A DNA stretch of 64,000 bases from Lachnospiraceae bacterium (GTDB lineage: Bacteria > Bacillota > Clostridia > Lachnospirales > Lachnospiraceae), in assembly GCA_900771995.1 (NCBI GenBank), contig CAAGQC010000100.1:1-64000 (forward strand), read 5' to 3'. Below the pieces are notes generated by a model. The model was not told the origin of the DNA. It ran no database searches and saw only the letters and a program-made list of their open reading frames with translations. Of the stretch, positions 37,101 to 44,624 are shown piece by piece. Positions within the stretch are counted from its first letter, which is position 1, and each line of letters starts with the position of its first letter. A program made the translations under genes and the position numbers.

Positions 37101-37271
37101 GCTCCATTTTCCCCCGAGTTTTCTGGAAAGCACATATTTTTTCGTTGCAATTTCATACTCCCACAGCGCACAGTCGGAATTATCCTCAGTGATTTTCCGT
37201 CTGATACGTTCCTCTGCCAGTTCCTGTTCCAGCCCTTCAATTCTGGCAAGTAATTCCTCTTTCTCCATCAT
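34179..37271 (-). CDS. PAS-GGDEF-GAF-GGDEF*-SGNH esterase fusion (CE17-like)
   Basis: A continuous 1030-residue cytoplasmic protein without signal peptide or membrane helix. In order: a short coiled coil (1-28), PAS (about 30-140, with FVHPDDWGSF), GGDEF cyclase (about 150-313, intact motif GGDEF at 234-238, metal site IDIDDFKSIND, no RxxD inhibitory site), a GAF-like region (about 345-480), a degenerate GGDEF (about 505-655, KKDEF at 570-574), an SGNH hydrolase (about 670-870) with S696 in GGSITQG, NAGIGATNS, N765 in SVNDH, and D845/H848 in DFLHPNDLGH, and a C-terminal beta-sandwich (about 885-1025). The SGNH-plus-sandwich part resembles the CE17 mannan acetylesterases known from Roseburia mannan loci. 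Both catalytic centres look intact. Start ATG at 37271 has GGAG 7 bases upstream. The position between the mannan phosphorylases and manA supports deacetylation of imported mannooligosaccharides; coupling to c-di-GMP is inference. Confidence 0.85.
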   Translation of the reverse strand: MMEKEELLARIEGLEQELAEERIRRKITEDNSDCALWEYEIATKKYVLSRKLGGKWSTTNMVIDNYQEKMHSWGFVHPDDWGSFDAFCEAMDRGDEHICYEVRQVSDESVFVWFRYVGIPVYDKDHKPYKIMGKTLDITEEKKNQELLEQKAERDSLTDLYNKAKMRKLVEKHIRHSADGGEPKEEAAFLIIDIDDFKSINDTYGHLYGDEVLIKIANALLISTGLEDYAGRIGGDEFCIFCRGENAGQHAMETAERISRMADRIQLSDRRVTLSMGISQYPADATCYEDLYQKADQALYRVKHSGKNAFSVYDKNYNYAEYTSGRKGTERENKREDAGKKNIFIEREIFDYAFRMMSSEQNLKEAFKKIFFELGIRFQLQYFGLIRYRDQKAEVYDEWSKRKDPVSLELYTGLWPELEKYFKEHSFYMHHDGLMIPIYTENQLSMVTLIQSSQEEHQWTEAECEILSTMTRMMESYLNREEYAGNGQEKDAENPEMNIAGTETPESFSAKLEQILPWQDGQYAEVFLGIRDYDEICEKMSEEVRNSLLFHLGTHIHKHLKGQEMVCHVKKDEFLLLLDNNLEAAAEKIGHIMIMFEAMIGDKYPDVPIKLYSGIYYLESRGYRPEEIFRIGKTLKNKSKRYCTVENSIYENRKSAGNVIDKEAGILNRGNLTRLKNFLNRAAKGERLTAGFIGGSITQGFAATEADKCYAARTVAWLRKLFPHTEFDYVNAGIGATNSQFGAARVQEDLLRRLPDLVMVEFSVNDHSTPHDRETYEGLVRQIYGSSSHPAMVLLHSVYYDTGKSAAYYHAQIARHYDLPSLSMQNSIYPAVAAGRLPAEKITADFLHPNDLGHELMASVITNFLEKVIHDKSEEQKECFPEPLTENTYEHCSRLQYFNSTPEKSGFEEDMTPQREITDIFRNGWSAGEKGAYLKFTFRGTGAAVQYRRVKNGPAPIATAVVDGDPQTACVLDGTFDETWGDKMQLTTVAEHLPYGEHQVCVEITETHPEDRTEFYLVSLIVSGVREKDD

Positions 37272-37289
37272 ACGCTGTCTCCATAAGCA

Positions 37290-37314
37290 AAAAGGACCCG
37301 CTTTACGCGGGTCC
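37290..37314 (-). terminator. Strong terminator inside the mannan operon
   Basis: On the minus strand GGACCCGC and GCGGGTCC pair perfectly around GTAAA, followed by TTTTT. It starts 8 bases after the GH130_2 stop and ends about 20 bases before the fusion-gene ATG, leaving no room for a promoter between them. Confidence 0.88.
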
Positions 37315-37321
37315 CGTGATT

Positions 37322-38344
37322 CTATCTTCTGCCTTCTTCCGTATCGCTGGTGCTGACCACGCTGTGTTCTTTGATATAGTCAACCACTTCATCGATGGTT
37401 GTGAATGCCAGTCCTACATAGCTGTCTGCTGCGCCATAGTAAATGGCGATCCTGCCGCTCTCGGAGTCATGAATAGTAGCGCAGGGGAAGCATACATTCG
37501 GTACGAATCCTCTCTCCTCATACCACTCTTCCGGAGTCAGAAGGAAATTCTCACAACGATATTTCACGATGGAAGGATTATCGATATCCAGGATCGCTCC
37601 ACCGATGGAATAGACATAACCGTTACAGGTTCCGCTGACACCATGGTAGAACAGAAGCCATCCTTCGGAAGTCTCGATAGGAGCTGCGCCTCCACCGATC
37701 TTTAAGGACTCCCACCATTCGGAGGACTTGCCCATCACGTGTCTGTGCTTACCCCAGTATACCATATCCGGGCTCTCGCTGACAAAGATATCTCCAAAAG
37801 GTGTATGTCCGCTGTCGGAAGGACGGGACAGCATCATGAAATTGCCATGTACTTTTCTGGGGAACAGTACTGCATTACGGTTGAAGGGAAGGAACGGATT
37901 CTCGATTCTTACAAAAGTCTTGAAATCCGTGGTCTTCGCAATACCGATGGCTGCGCCGTAGAAATCCTGACACCAGATAATGTAATAGGTATCTTCTACC
38001 TTTACCAGTCTGGGATCGTATGCGTAAATCGGCATGAAGGGCTTGCCTTCCTCATCTACGAACTGGATCTTGTTCTTGTCAAAATCCCAGTGGATGGCAT
38101 CCTTGCTGCGTCCCAGATAGATATAAGGAATACCGTTGACCTGCTCACCGCGGAATACGCCGATGAACTCGTCACCGTAAGGCATTACCGCACTGTTGAA
38201 GATTCTGGCTACTCCTTCTACAGGATTTCTGCCAATGATAGGGTTTTCACTATATCTCCATACCGGTGCTCCGGTATGTCCTTCGGGTTTATCCTGCCAG
38301 GGTACATTCGGTACGGCAGGGCTGATCATCTTTACTTTACTCAT
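37322..38344 (-). CDS. GH130_2-like beta-1,4-mannooligosaccharide phosphorylase
   Basis: Five-bladed-propeller phosphorylase of 340 residues that would split beta-1,4-mannooligosaccharides with phosphate, releasing mannose-1-phosphate. The general acid is D110 in AYDPRLVKVEDTYY. The length and sequence resemble the shorter of the two Ruminococcus albus mannan phosphorylases (RaMP2 type). The start at 38344 has GAGGGA upstream; an in-frame ATG at 38356 would overlap that site. It lies 23 bases after GH130_1 in the same transcript and is followed at once by a strong terminator. Confidence 0.88.
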   Translation of the reverse strand: MSKVKMISPAVPNVPWQDKPEGHTGAPVWRYSENPIIGRNPVEGVARIFNSAVMPYGDEFIGVFRGEQVNGIPYIYLGRSKDAIHWDFDKNKIQFVDEEGKPFMPIYAYDPRLVKVEDTYYIIWCQDFYGAAIGIAKTTDFKTFVRIENPFLPFNRNAVLFPRKVHGNFMMLSRPSDSGHTPFGDIFVSESPDMVYWGKHRHVMGKSSEWWESLKIGGGAAPIETSEGWLLFYHGVSGTCNGYVYSIGGAILDIDNPSIVKYRCENFLLTPEEWYEERGFVPNVCFPCATIHDSESGRIAIYYGAADSYVGLAFTTIDEVVDYIKEHSVVSTSDTEEGRR

Positions 38345-38367
38345 GTTGTCCCTCATTTCTGCACTTT

Positions 38368-39543
38368 TTATCGCGCCTCTTGTTTTAAAAATGCTTCATT
38401 TCTACGAATGAGTTCACATCTCTGTGCCACACATTCCACGCTTCTTCCGGGATCGGAAGGGGTGTTGAATACATAATCCACAAGCTTATCTATGGTAGTA
38501 GTTGCCACATGCATGCGGGTATCGCTGGATGCATAGTAGATAAAGACTTCCCCCTTCTCATTCGCGATAGCACCATTGGTAAATACTACGTTTGAAACAT
38601 CTCCCACTCTCTCATCCCCTCTGGGGCCGATCAGCAGGCCGGAGGGCTCTGCGATCACTTTTGCCGGATCCTTTAAGTCCGTGGCAAAAGCATAAATGAC
38701 GTAACGTAAACCGGCTGCGGTATTACGTACTCCATGTGCGATATGTATCCAACCTCTGTCTGTCTTGATGGGGGTAGCTCCCGCACCGTTCTTGGCCTCG
38801 GTGATGGTGTGATATTTCCGCAGGCTGGTCATGCGCTCCTCGTCGATGACAGCATGGGTGATATCGTCGCACAGTCCGAAACCGATTCCTCCGCCGCTTC
38901 CGGTCTCGATGAAGTCATCCATCGGTCTGGTATAGAAAGCATACTTGCCGTCGACGAATTCCGGATGCAGCACTACGTTTCTCTGCTGGGGAGAACGAAG
39001 GGTCTTCAGATTCTCCAGTCTCTCCCAGTGCTTTAAGTCTTTGGTTCTGACAATGCCGGCAGCTGCTACTGCTGCGGACAGATCATTTACGGAAGTATCC
39101 TTGCTCTCGGAGCAGAACACACCGTAGATATAACCGTCTTCATGTTTGGTGAGACGCATGTCGTAGACATTGGTCTCTTCGGGACAGGTATCATCCAGCA
39201 GGATGGGATAGTCCCAGAAGCGGAAACCATCGACACCATTGTCACTTTCTGCCACGCCAAAGAAGGACTTTCTGTCATTGCCTTCGATACGGGCTACCAG
39301 ATAATACTTGCCGTTCAATTCAATGGCTCCGGAGTTCATGACCGCATTGATGCCCAGACGCTCCATGAAATAGGGGTTGGTCTTGGGATTGAGATCATAT
39401 CTCCAGGTCAGGGGAATATGTTCTCTGGTCAGAACCGGATATTCATAACGGTCGTAAATACCGTTATAGAAATCGGACTTTACATTTTTGCGGGAAAGCA
39501 GCTTTTCCTGCTTCTCTTTTTCTATGTAATAACGCTCTAACAT
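38368..39543 (-). CDS. GH130_1-like mannosylglucose phosphorylase
   Basis: GH130 phosphorylase of 391 residues that acts on 4-O-beta-mannosyl-glucose with phosphate, giving mannose-1-phosphate and glucose. The catalytic Asp is D128 in NVYDMRLTKHEDGY; the N-terminal alpha-helical extension (MLERYYIEKEKQEKLL) is typical of subfamily 1. It sits between the epimerase that makes its substrate from mannobiose and the GH130_2 enzyme, the arrangement known from Ruminococcus and Roseburia. AGAGAGGA precedes the start. Confidence 0.9.
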   Translation of the reverse strand: MLERYYIEKEKQEKLLSRKNVKSDFYNGIYDRYEYPVLTREHIPLTWRYDLNPKTNPYFMERLGINAVMNSGAIELNGKYYLVARIEGNDRKSFFGVAESDNGVDGFRFWDYPILLDDTCPEETNVYDMRLTKHEDGYIYGVFCSESKDTSVNDLSAAVAAAGIVRTKDLKHWERLENLKTLRSPQQRNVVLHPEFVDGKYAFYTRPMDDFIETGSGGGIGFGLCDDITHAVIDEERMTSLRKYHTITEAKNGAGATPIKTDRGWIHIAHGVRNTAAGLRYVIYAFATDLKDPAKVIAEPSGLLIGPRGDERVGDVSNVVFTNGAIANEKGEVFIYYASSDTRMHVATTTIDKLVDYVFNTPSDPGRSVECVAQRCELIRRNEAFLKQEAR

Positions 39544-39574
39544 ATCAGGTATCCTCTCTTAAAAAAATAAATAA

Positions 39575-39622
39575 TTATTCGGAAATACGCCGCATGACCT
39601 CCTGGAGGTCTCCGTTACATGG
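39575..39622 (-). pseudogene. C-terminal scar of a second epimerase gene
   Basis: Directly after the epimerase stop, in another frame, the minus strand reads CNGDLQEVMRRISE then TAA. The intact epimerase ends HNGRMCMEVMKRIPE. The DNA is also similar (39575-39602 versus 39623-39651). This looks like the last 15 codons of a tandem paralogue whose body was deleted. Confidence 0.6.
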
Positions 39623-39623
39623 A

Positions 39624-40823
39624 TCATTCGGGAATACGTTTCATGACCTCCATGCACATCCTGCCGTTATGGTAAGGGCATTTCCAGGGCTCCACGATGG
39701 GACGGTCGGGATAGGGATTTCCTTCCGGATCCACTTCCCAGAACCATTCGGAACCGGGTCTCTTATCGATCACATGATCTCTGATAAATGCCCATTCCTT
39801 CTCAGCCGCTTCCAGATACTCCGTCTTCTCCGGCTCTTTCTCATAACCGTTCAGGAAACCGATCACGGTCTCCGCCTGTACCCACCAGACTCTGTGTACA
39901 TTCACGACACCTCTGTCACATTCATTGGCCAGAGAATGACCGTCGAATGCCACCTTATAGATCTGTGCTGTCAGGTCTCTGGTAATGGCATACATCTTCT
40001 GGGTCAGTCCGGGATCATCCAGAACCTTGCAGCCTCTGTCGATCAGCCATGCGGTCTCGATGTCGTGGCCGTAGGAATGCAGATCCAGAATGGTGTGATA
40101 ATGCTTGTCGAAAAATACTTCCTGTCTGTGGAGTTTCGGATTATAAACCTTCTCAGCGAACAGATCCATGATCCACAGAAGGCGTCTTTTTACCTTTTCA
40201 TCGCCGGATACCCGGTACAGTTCCGTATAGGCTTCGAAGACATGGAGCAGAGTGTTCATGGTCTTATCTGCCAGCACACCGTTCTCCGACAGTTTCTCGT
40301 TGGATTCGGGCTTAAAATCTCTGGTGAAAGCTTCCAGATATCCCACCTCGTCCATGCAGGTAGTCTCGATCAGGGCAAACAGCTTTCTGGCCAGTTCCAG
40401 GGCTTCCACATCCCCGCTGGCCTCATAATAAGAGGACAGCGCGTAGATGCAGAATGCCTGATTGTAGGTATGTTTTGTGGTATCCTTCGGGGTTCCGTCA
40501 TAGTTTAAGGACCAGTAGATACCGCCGTATTCTTTGTCCAGACAATAGTCTTTCAGGAAAGCATAACCGTGCTTTGCCTCGTCCAGCAGGCTTTCGTCTT
40601 TTAACAGTGTATATGCGTTGGAGAAGAACCAGGTGATCCTGCTGTTCAGGATACAGCCTTTTTCCGCTTTTTTATCCAGGTTCAGATCGTAATCCAGCCA
40701 ACCGTAATAACCGCCGAACTCGTCGTCCCGCATTCCTTTCCAGAAAGGAATGATCCCATTGATCAGATGGTTCTTGATCTCTTCTCTCATTTTTATAGTT
40801 TCCGTATTTTTCATGTTCCACAC
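39624..40823 (-). CDS. Cellobiose 2-epimerase-type (AGE family) enzyme
   Basis: Alpha/alpha-barrel epimerase of 399 residues that converts the reducing-end mannose of beta-1,4-mannobiose to glucose (and cellobiose to glucosyl-mannose). Family blocks include RITWFFSNAY near 45, YDGTPKDTTKHTYNQAFCIY near 107-126, HSYGHDIETAWLI (catalytic His) near 250, and WWVQAETVIGF near 320. The context before GH130_1 makes the mannobiose role likely; N-acylglucosamine epimerase is the family alternative. It lies 12 bases after the importer permease. Confidence 0.87.
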   Translation of the reverse strand: MWNMKNTETIKMREEIKNHLINGIIPFWKGMRDDEFGGYYGWLDYDLNLDKKAEKGCILNSRITWFFSNAYTLLKDESLLDEAKHGYAFLKDYCLDKEYGGIYWSLNYDGTPKDTTKHTYNQAFCIYALSSYYEASGDVEALELARKLFALIETTCMDEVGYLEAFTRDFKPESNEKLSENGVLADKTMNTLLHVFEAYTELYRVSGDEKVKRRLLWIMDLFAEKVYNPKLHRQEVFFDKHYHTILDLHSYGHDIETAWLIDRGCKVLDDPGLTQKMYAITRDLTAQIYKVAFDGHSLANECDRGVVNVHRVWWVQAETVIGFLNGYEKEPEKTEYLEAAEKEWAFIRDHVIDKRPGSEWFWEVDPEGNPYPDRPIVEPWKCPYHNGRMCMEVMKRIPE

Positions 40824-40835
40824 ACTCCTTTGTAT

Positions 40836-41702
40836 TTAACCTTTGACAGCGCCGGAAGTGATTCCACTGTAAATCTGTTTCTGGCAGAGCAGGAATACGA
40901 TCAGGGCAGGCAGCAGAGACATCAGTACACCTGCACAGATCAGATTGTATTTGCTTCCAAGAGGTCCGGTGAAGGTATACAGGGAGGTTGCAACCACACC
41001 GAGAGTCCTCTTGTCCTGCAGATACAGACTGGCGCAATAATATTCATTATACACGCCTACGCCCTTTAATACCATAGATGTCACAATGGCAGGCTTCAGA
41101 AGCGGAAGAATGATCTTCCAGTAAATGGTAAAGTAGGAAGCTCCGTCAATAAATGCGGATTCGTCCAGCGATACCGAAATGTTTTCCATAAATTGGATGA
41201 AGATGTAGATGGAGATAACATCCGTACCCATACTCATAATGATGTAACCATACAGATGGTTGATGAATCCGAGGTTACTCATGATCTGGTATACAGAGAC
41301 CTGCATGGCAATTCCGGGAAGGAGGGTTGCGAACAGGAACAGGCTGCGGATCAGGCCGTTGCCAGGGAACTTGAATCGGTTCAGTACATAAGCAAGCTGT
41401 GTTCCCACCAGGATGGATCCTAACAGTACGAATACCAGGATGATCGCTGAGTTGATATAGGCTCTGCCCATATTTGCACGGTTAAATGCGTCAATGAAGT
41501 TCTGGAAGTTCAGCCAACTCTCCGGCAGGGTCATAACATTGGTGCTCTGGTATTCCGCATCGGTCTTGAAGGCCGTGATGACGCAGGATACGATGGGCAG
41601 TAACGCCACGAAGGAGAAGAACACCAGGCTGAAATATTTAATGATGATCCAGATCACAGCGCCTACGCTGTAATGTTTGCGGTTGGTTTTCATCTTTGCC
41701 AT
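40836..41702 (-). CDS. Mannooligosaccharide ABC permease (MalG type)
   Basis: Importer permease of 288 residues with six hydrophobic helices and the EAA loop ESAFIDGASYFTIYWKIILP near residues 190-210. The start at 41702 is chosen because GGAGG lies 9 bases before it and it begins one base after the previous stop; a longer frame reading into the upstream gene is rejected. It works with the permease and lipoprotein just upstream; the ATPase is not encoded here. Confidence 0.91.
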   Translation of the reverse strand: MAKMKTNRKHYSVGAVIWIIIKYFSLVFFSFVALLPIVSCVITAFKTDAEYQSTNVMTLPESWLNFQNFIDAFNRANMGRAYINSAIILVFVLLGSILVGTQLAYVLNRFKFPGNGLIRSLFLFATLLPGIAMQVSVYQIMSNLGFINHLYGYIIMSMGTDVISIYIFIQFMENISVSLDESAFIDGASYFTIYWKIILPLLKPAIVTSMVLKGVGVYNEYYCASLYLQDKRTLGVVATSLYTFTGPLGSKYNLICAGVLMSLLPALIVFLLCQKQIYSGITSGAVKG

Positions 41703-41703
41703 C

Positions 41704-42714
41704 TTACACCGCCTCCTTCTTCCATCTTGCTTCTCTTCTGAGACGTTTTCTTCTGGTATATTCCTCATTGTCCGCATCGGAGCTTCTGAATACCAGTTTG
41801 AAGAAGAGCTTCTGTAAGATCGTTGCTGCGAAGATGATCAGCAACAGTACCACGGCCATGGCAGATGCAAGACCTACCTGCTGGTTGGTATGTGCGATCT
41901 TATCCATCAATACGAAGTAAGTTGCGGTTCCGCCGCCGCCCTTGGTGATAACGTAGGGAGGATCGAAGGCACTCAGGGAACCTGTAATGGACAGGATCAC
42001 GTTCAGAGTAACGATCGTCTTAATGCTGGGTAAGATAATATGTATAAACTGTTGGAATTTATTGGCACCGTCCAGCTCTGCTGCCTCGTACATCTCGGAG
42101 TCTACGGACATGATGGCACCGATGAAGAGTACCATGTTGTTGCCGTAATAACGCCATACGGAGGAAGCTACCAGAGAGATATTGTTAATGCTCTTGTCTT
42201 TCAGCCAGTACGGAAGGCTTTCTAAGTTAAATCCACACCACTGTAATACCGTATCGAATACGAAGCCTCTGGTGTAGAAGAATTTGAAGATAAATCCAAT
42301 GGCAATACCACTGATCAAATAAGGGAAGAACATGAATCCCTTGAACATATTGCCGAACTTGGTCTTAAAACTAAGAATCGTTGCCAGATACAATGCAAGT
42401 GCCAGCTGCACCAGTGCACCGGCCATGTAGTAAAGGCTCAGCTTCAATGCGCTGAAACATTCATCTTTTTTAAATACGTCGATGTAGTTGTCAAATCCCA
42501 CAAACACTCTTTTGTCTACGGGGGTAGCATATTTCATTTTGTAAAAACTGAATTTTACCATTTCTCCAAAGGGGAGATAGGTGAACACGAACAGCAAAAG
42601 CAGGGGAATGATCATGAAGGACAGGATGACGATGGTCTGTTGTCCATTCCTGCTCTTTACCCATTTTTTCATGCTGAAGGGTTTTTTTGTTTTCTTCATT
42701 ATCTCTGCATTCAT
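41704..42714 (-). CDS. Mannooligosaccharide ABC permease (MalF/LplB type)
   Basis: First permease of importer 2, 336 residues. A basic cytoplasmic N-terminus (MNAEIMKKTKKPFSMKKWVK) leads into six helices; the EAA loop reads MYEAAELDGANKFQQFIHIILP. GGAGG 8 bases upstream supports the start at 42714; the longer frame would begin inside the upstream hairpin. The C-terminal tail is strongly basic (RRKRLRREARWKK). It is coupled to the next permease. Confidence 0.91.
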   Translation of the reverse strand: MNAEIMKKTKKPFSMKKWVKSRNGQQTIVILSFMIIPLLLLFVFTYLPFGEMVKFSFYKMKYATPVDKRVFVGFDNYIDVFKKDECFSALKLSLYYMAGALVQLALALYLATILSFKTKFGNMFKGFMFFPYLISGIAIGFIFKFFYTRGFVFDTVLQWCGFNLESLPYWLKDKSINNISLVASSVWRYYGNNMVLFIGAIMSVDSEMYEAAELDGANKFQQFIHIILPSIKTIVTLNVILSITGSLSAFDPPYVITKGGGGTATYFVLMDKIAHTNQQVGLASAMAVVLLLIIFAATILQKLFFKLVFRSSDADNEEYTRRKRLRREARWKKEAV

Positions 42715-42747
42715 CGAAATACCTCCATACCCTTCTTTCTTATATAA

Positions 42748-42773
42748 GAGGGAACCATTTATCCGGTTCCCTC
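42748..42773 (-). terminator. Intercistronic stem-loop after the binding-protein gene
   Basis: GAGGGAACC and GGTTCCCTC pair perfectly around an 8-base loop. On the minus strand it is followed by TTATATAAG rather than a T run, so it is more likely a 3'-end stabiliser or partial terminator favouring the binding protein. Confidence 0.6.
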
Positions 42774-42827
42774 TCATTTAAGAAGATCAAGTTAGTCGCT
42801 TTCAAAACTTCTTATTTCTTAACTTAT

Positions 42828-44285
42828 TTACTGGATCTCTACGCCACAGCTCTCCTGTGCTGCAGTCCACTCTTCGTTCCACTCGTCGATGATCTCATCG
42901 TAGGTCTTGGAACCGTCTGCTGCGCACTCAACCAGCTCCTGCATCTTGGTCTCACCGTTGTTGTTGATGTTCAGACCGCTTTCAGCGTTCAGTTCGTTTA
43001 ACAGATCCTCTTCGCCTTCGATTGCAGGCTCATCAACTACGAAGTCGATACCCTTGAATGCTGCGTAGAAGTCCGGTAATCTGGTATCCTTGATAGCAAC
43101 GGGAAGTCCGCCACAATCATAGGAGAAACCGGATTCCTCAGCCATGAACTTAACGAAGCACAGAGCTGCTGCCTGGTTCTCTTCGGTGGTGTTAGCGTTG
43201 ACACCGAAGCTGTAGTCAGGGCCTACGGAAGCTGCCTGCTTGCCGGAAGTTAAGGTGATAGGGAACGGCATGTAAGCGATATCGTCGCCGTTGTCACCAG
43301 CTTCTACCATCTGAGGAACTGCCCAGGAACCAAGAACCATGCATGCGATCTGACCGTTGTTGATCATACCCTTACAGCCTTCCCAGTCGGTGGTGGAGTA
43401 GTCTTCCTCGGTAAGACCTTCGGCAACTGCATCGTACATTACTTTATATACGTTGTAAGCGCCTGTTCCGTCGCCGGGATCAGCAAAAGGATTGGCAGTA
43501 TGTAATAACTTCTGGTTCATGTAGGTGCTGTCGCCGGTAGCACTGCCGCTGATTGCTGGATCCCACTGGCCGCCCATTGCCCAACCGGCTGCGTAGTTGG
43601 TGTACATGGGAATGATGGAGCTGTCATATTCTTTGATCTGCTTTAATGCTGCGATGAAATCTTCGGGAGTCTTGGGCATCTCGGTGATTCCTGCCGCTTC
43701 AAATACTGCCTTGTTATAAACAATACCGCCGTTAACGCCTGCGGTGTAAGGAACGCCGTATACAACGCCTTCGTACATCTGATTGTAGTAGTTCAGCTGT
43801 CCGTCCATCTCAGTGGTGGTTCCGATCGGCAGGAAGTAGGTGCTTAAGTCAGCCTTATCAACTGCGGGGATCATCATTACATCGCCCCAGTCGCCACCCT
43901 GCAGACGAAGCAGTGTGTCACTTGCGTAATCGGTGATACCTTCTACATCAACAGTGATGTTGGGATACATTGCGTTGAATGCATCAATGTAAGTCTGGTA
44001 AGGAACTGCTGCGCCATCCTCCAGCAGGTCGGTACGGTTGGTCAGTACCTTAATGGTGGTAGTAATGTCGGTGTAATCCTCGCCCAGAGTAATGTCTGCG
44101 TAGTTCAGGCCGGTTACCTCAGCCTCGGTAGCTGCTGCTTCGGTAGAAGCCTCTGCGGTTGCGGGAGCCTCACTTGCTGCTGCAGAGCTGGAAGCGGTGC
44201 TGCCGTTGTCTGTGCTTCCACATGCTACCATAGACAGTGCCATGACAGATGCAGTGGAAAGAGCTAAAAACTTTTTCATCTTCAT
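42828..44285 (-). CDS. Mannooligosaccharide-binding lipoprotein
   Basis: Extracellular solute-binding lipoprotein of 485 residues. Signal peptide MKMKKFLALSTASVMALSMV with lipid-modified C22 (VACGS), then a long Ser/Ala/Glu-rich linker to about residue 60, then a type-1 sugar-binding fold. AGGAGG 9 bases upstream supports the start. It is the first gene of the operon containing two permeases, epimerase and two GH130 enzymes, so beta-mannooligosaccharide is the expected ligand. The promoter region carries a LacI/CcpA-like operator. Confidence 0.92.
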   Translation of the reverse strand: MKMKKFLALSTASVMALSMVACGSTDNGSTASSSAAASEAPATAEASTEAAATEAEVTGLNYADITLGEDYTDITTTIKVLTNRTDLLEDGAAVPYQTYIDAFNAMYPNITVDVEGITDYASDTLLRLQGGDWGDVMMIPAVDKADLSTYFLPIGTTTEMDGQLNYYNQMYEGVVYGVPYTAGVNGGIVYNKAVFEAAGITEMPKTPEDFIAALKQIKEYDSSIIPMYTNYAAGWAMGGQWDPAISGSATGDSTYMNQKLLHTANPFADPGDGTGAYNVYKVMYDAVAEGLTEEDYSTTDWEGCKGMINNGQIACMVLGSWAVPQMVEAGDNGDDIAYMPFPITLTSGKQAASVGPDYSFGVNANTTEENQAAALCFVKFMAEESGFSYDCGGLPVAIKDTRLPDFYAAFKGIDFVVDEPAIEGEEDLLNELNAESGLNINNNGETKMQELVECAADGSKTYDEIIDEWNEEWTAAQESCGVEIQ

Positions 44286-44316
44286 AAGAAATATCCTCCT
44301 TGTTTTTTGTTACATT

Positions 44317-44330
44317 TGATAGCGTTTACT
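44317..44330. promoter_or_regulatory. LacI/CcpA-type operator of the mannan importer
   Basis: TGATAGCGTTTACT matches the LacI-family operator/cre pattern (TGWAANCGNTNWCW) at all but one fixed position. It lies just downstream of the probable minus-strand -10 and upstream of the binding-protein start, where a bound repressor blocks transcription. It may serve the local LacI regulator, CcpA, or both. Confidence 0.6.
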
Positions 44331-44544
44331 GTTTTTGTAACTTAATTTAATTATACATAATTATATTAATTAAGCATCAACTTTTCTTGTTTTTAATCTC
44401 TCATTCTTGCCGCTTTCGTTATTCTCCTCCATTTTCACAAGTTTCTCTCATCTATTTTGTACATTTTGCACTAATAAAGTAAGTAATTTTACTTAATTTA
44501 GTTTATTTTATTAATTAATTTTGCTTTTAAATTTTTCTTTGCCG

Positions 44545-44573
44545 TTGAAACAGCTTAAATAATGATTTATAAT
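44545..44573 (+). promoter_or_regulatory. Promoter of the mannan-locus AraC gene
   Basis: TTGAAA (44545-44550), 17 bases, perfect TATAAT (44568-44573), about 50 bases before the start codon. Confidence 0.7.
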
Positions 44574-44624
44574 GTATTCAGGCTAAATTAATTTTTGCAA
44601 AAATAAGGGTTTGGGAGGGTATTT

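Larger units (their letters stand above)
44286..44624. other. AT-rich divergent control region of the mannan locus
   Basis: A 339-base gene-free stretch between the binding-protein gene (left) and an AraC regulator (right). It holds a LacI/cre-like operator, a good plus-strand promoter, a minus-strand TATAAT preceded by TTGATG at a long 19-base spacing, and an imperfect palindrome AAGTAA-6-TTACTT at 44477-44494. I see no reading frame or RNA gene in it. Confidence 0.6.

Noticed and set aside
37100..37330. Fusion protein as the product of a frameshift or of joined GH130 and GGDEF genes
   Set aside because: GH130_2 has its own stop and a terminator follows. The fusion has its own start and ribosome site, and the frame is continuous through all its domains.
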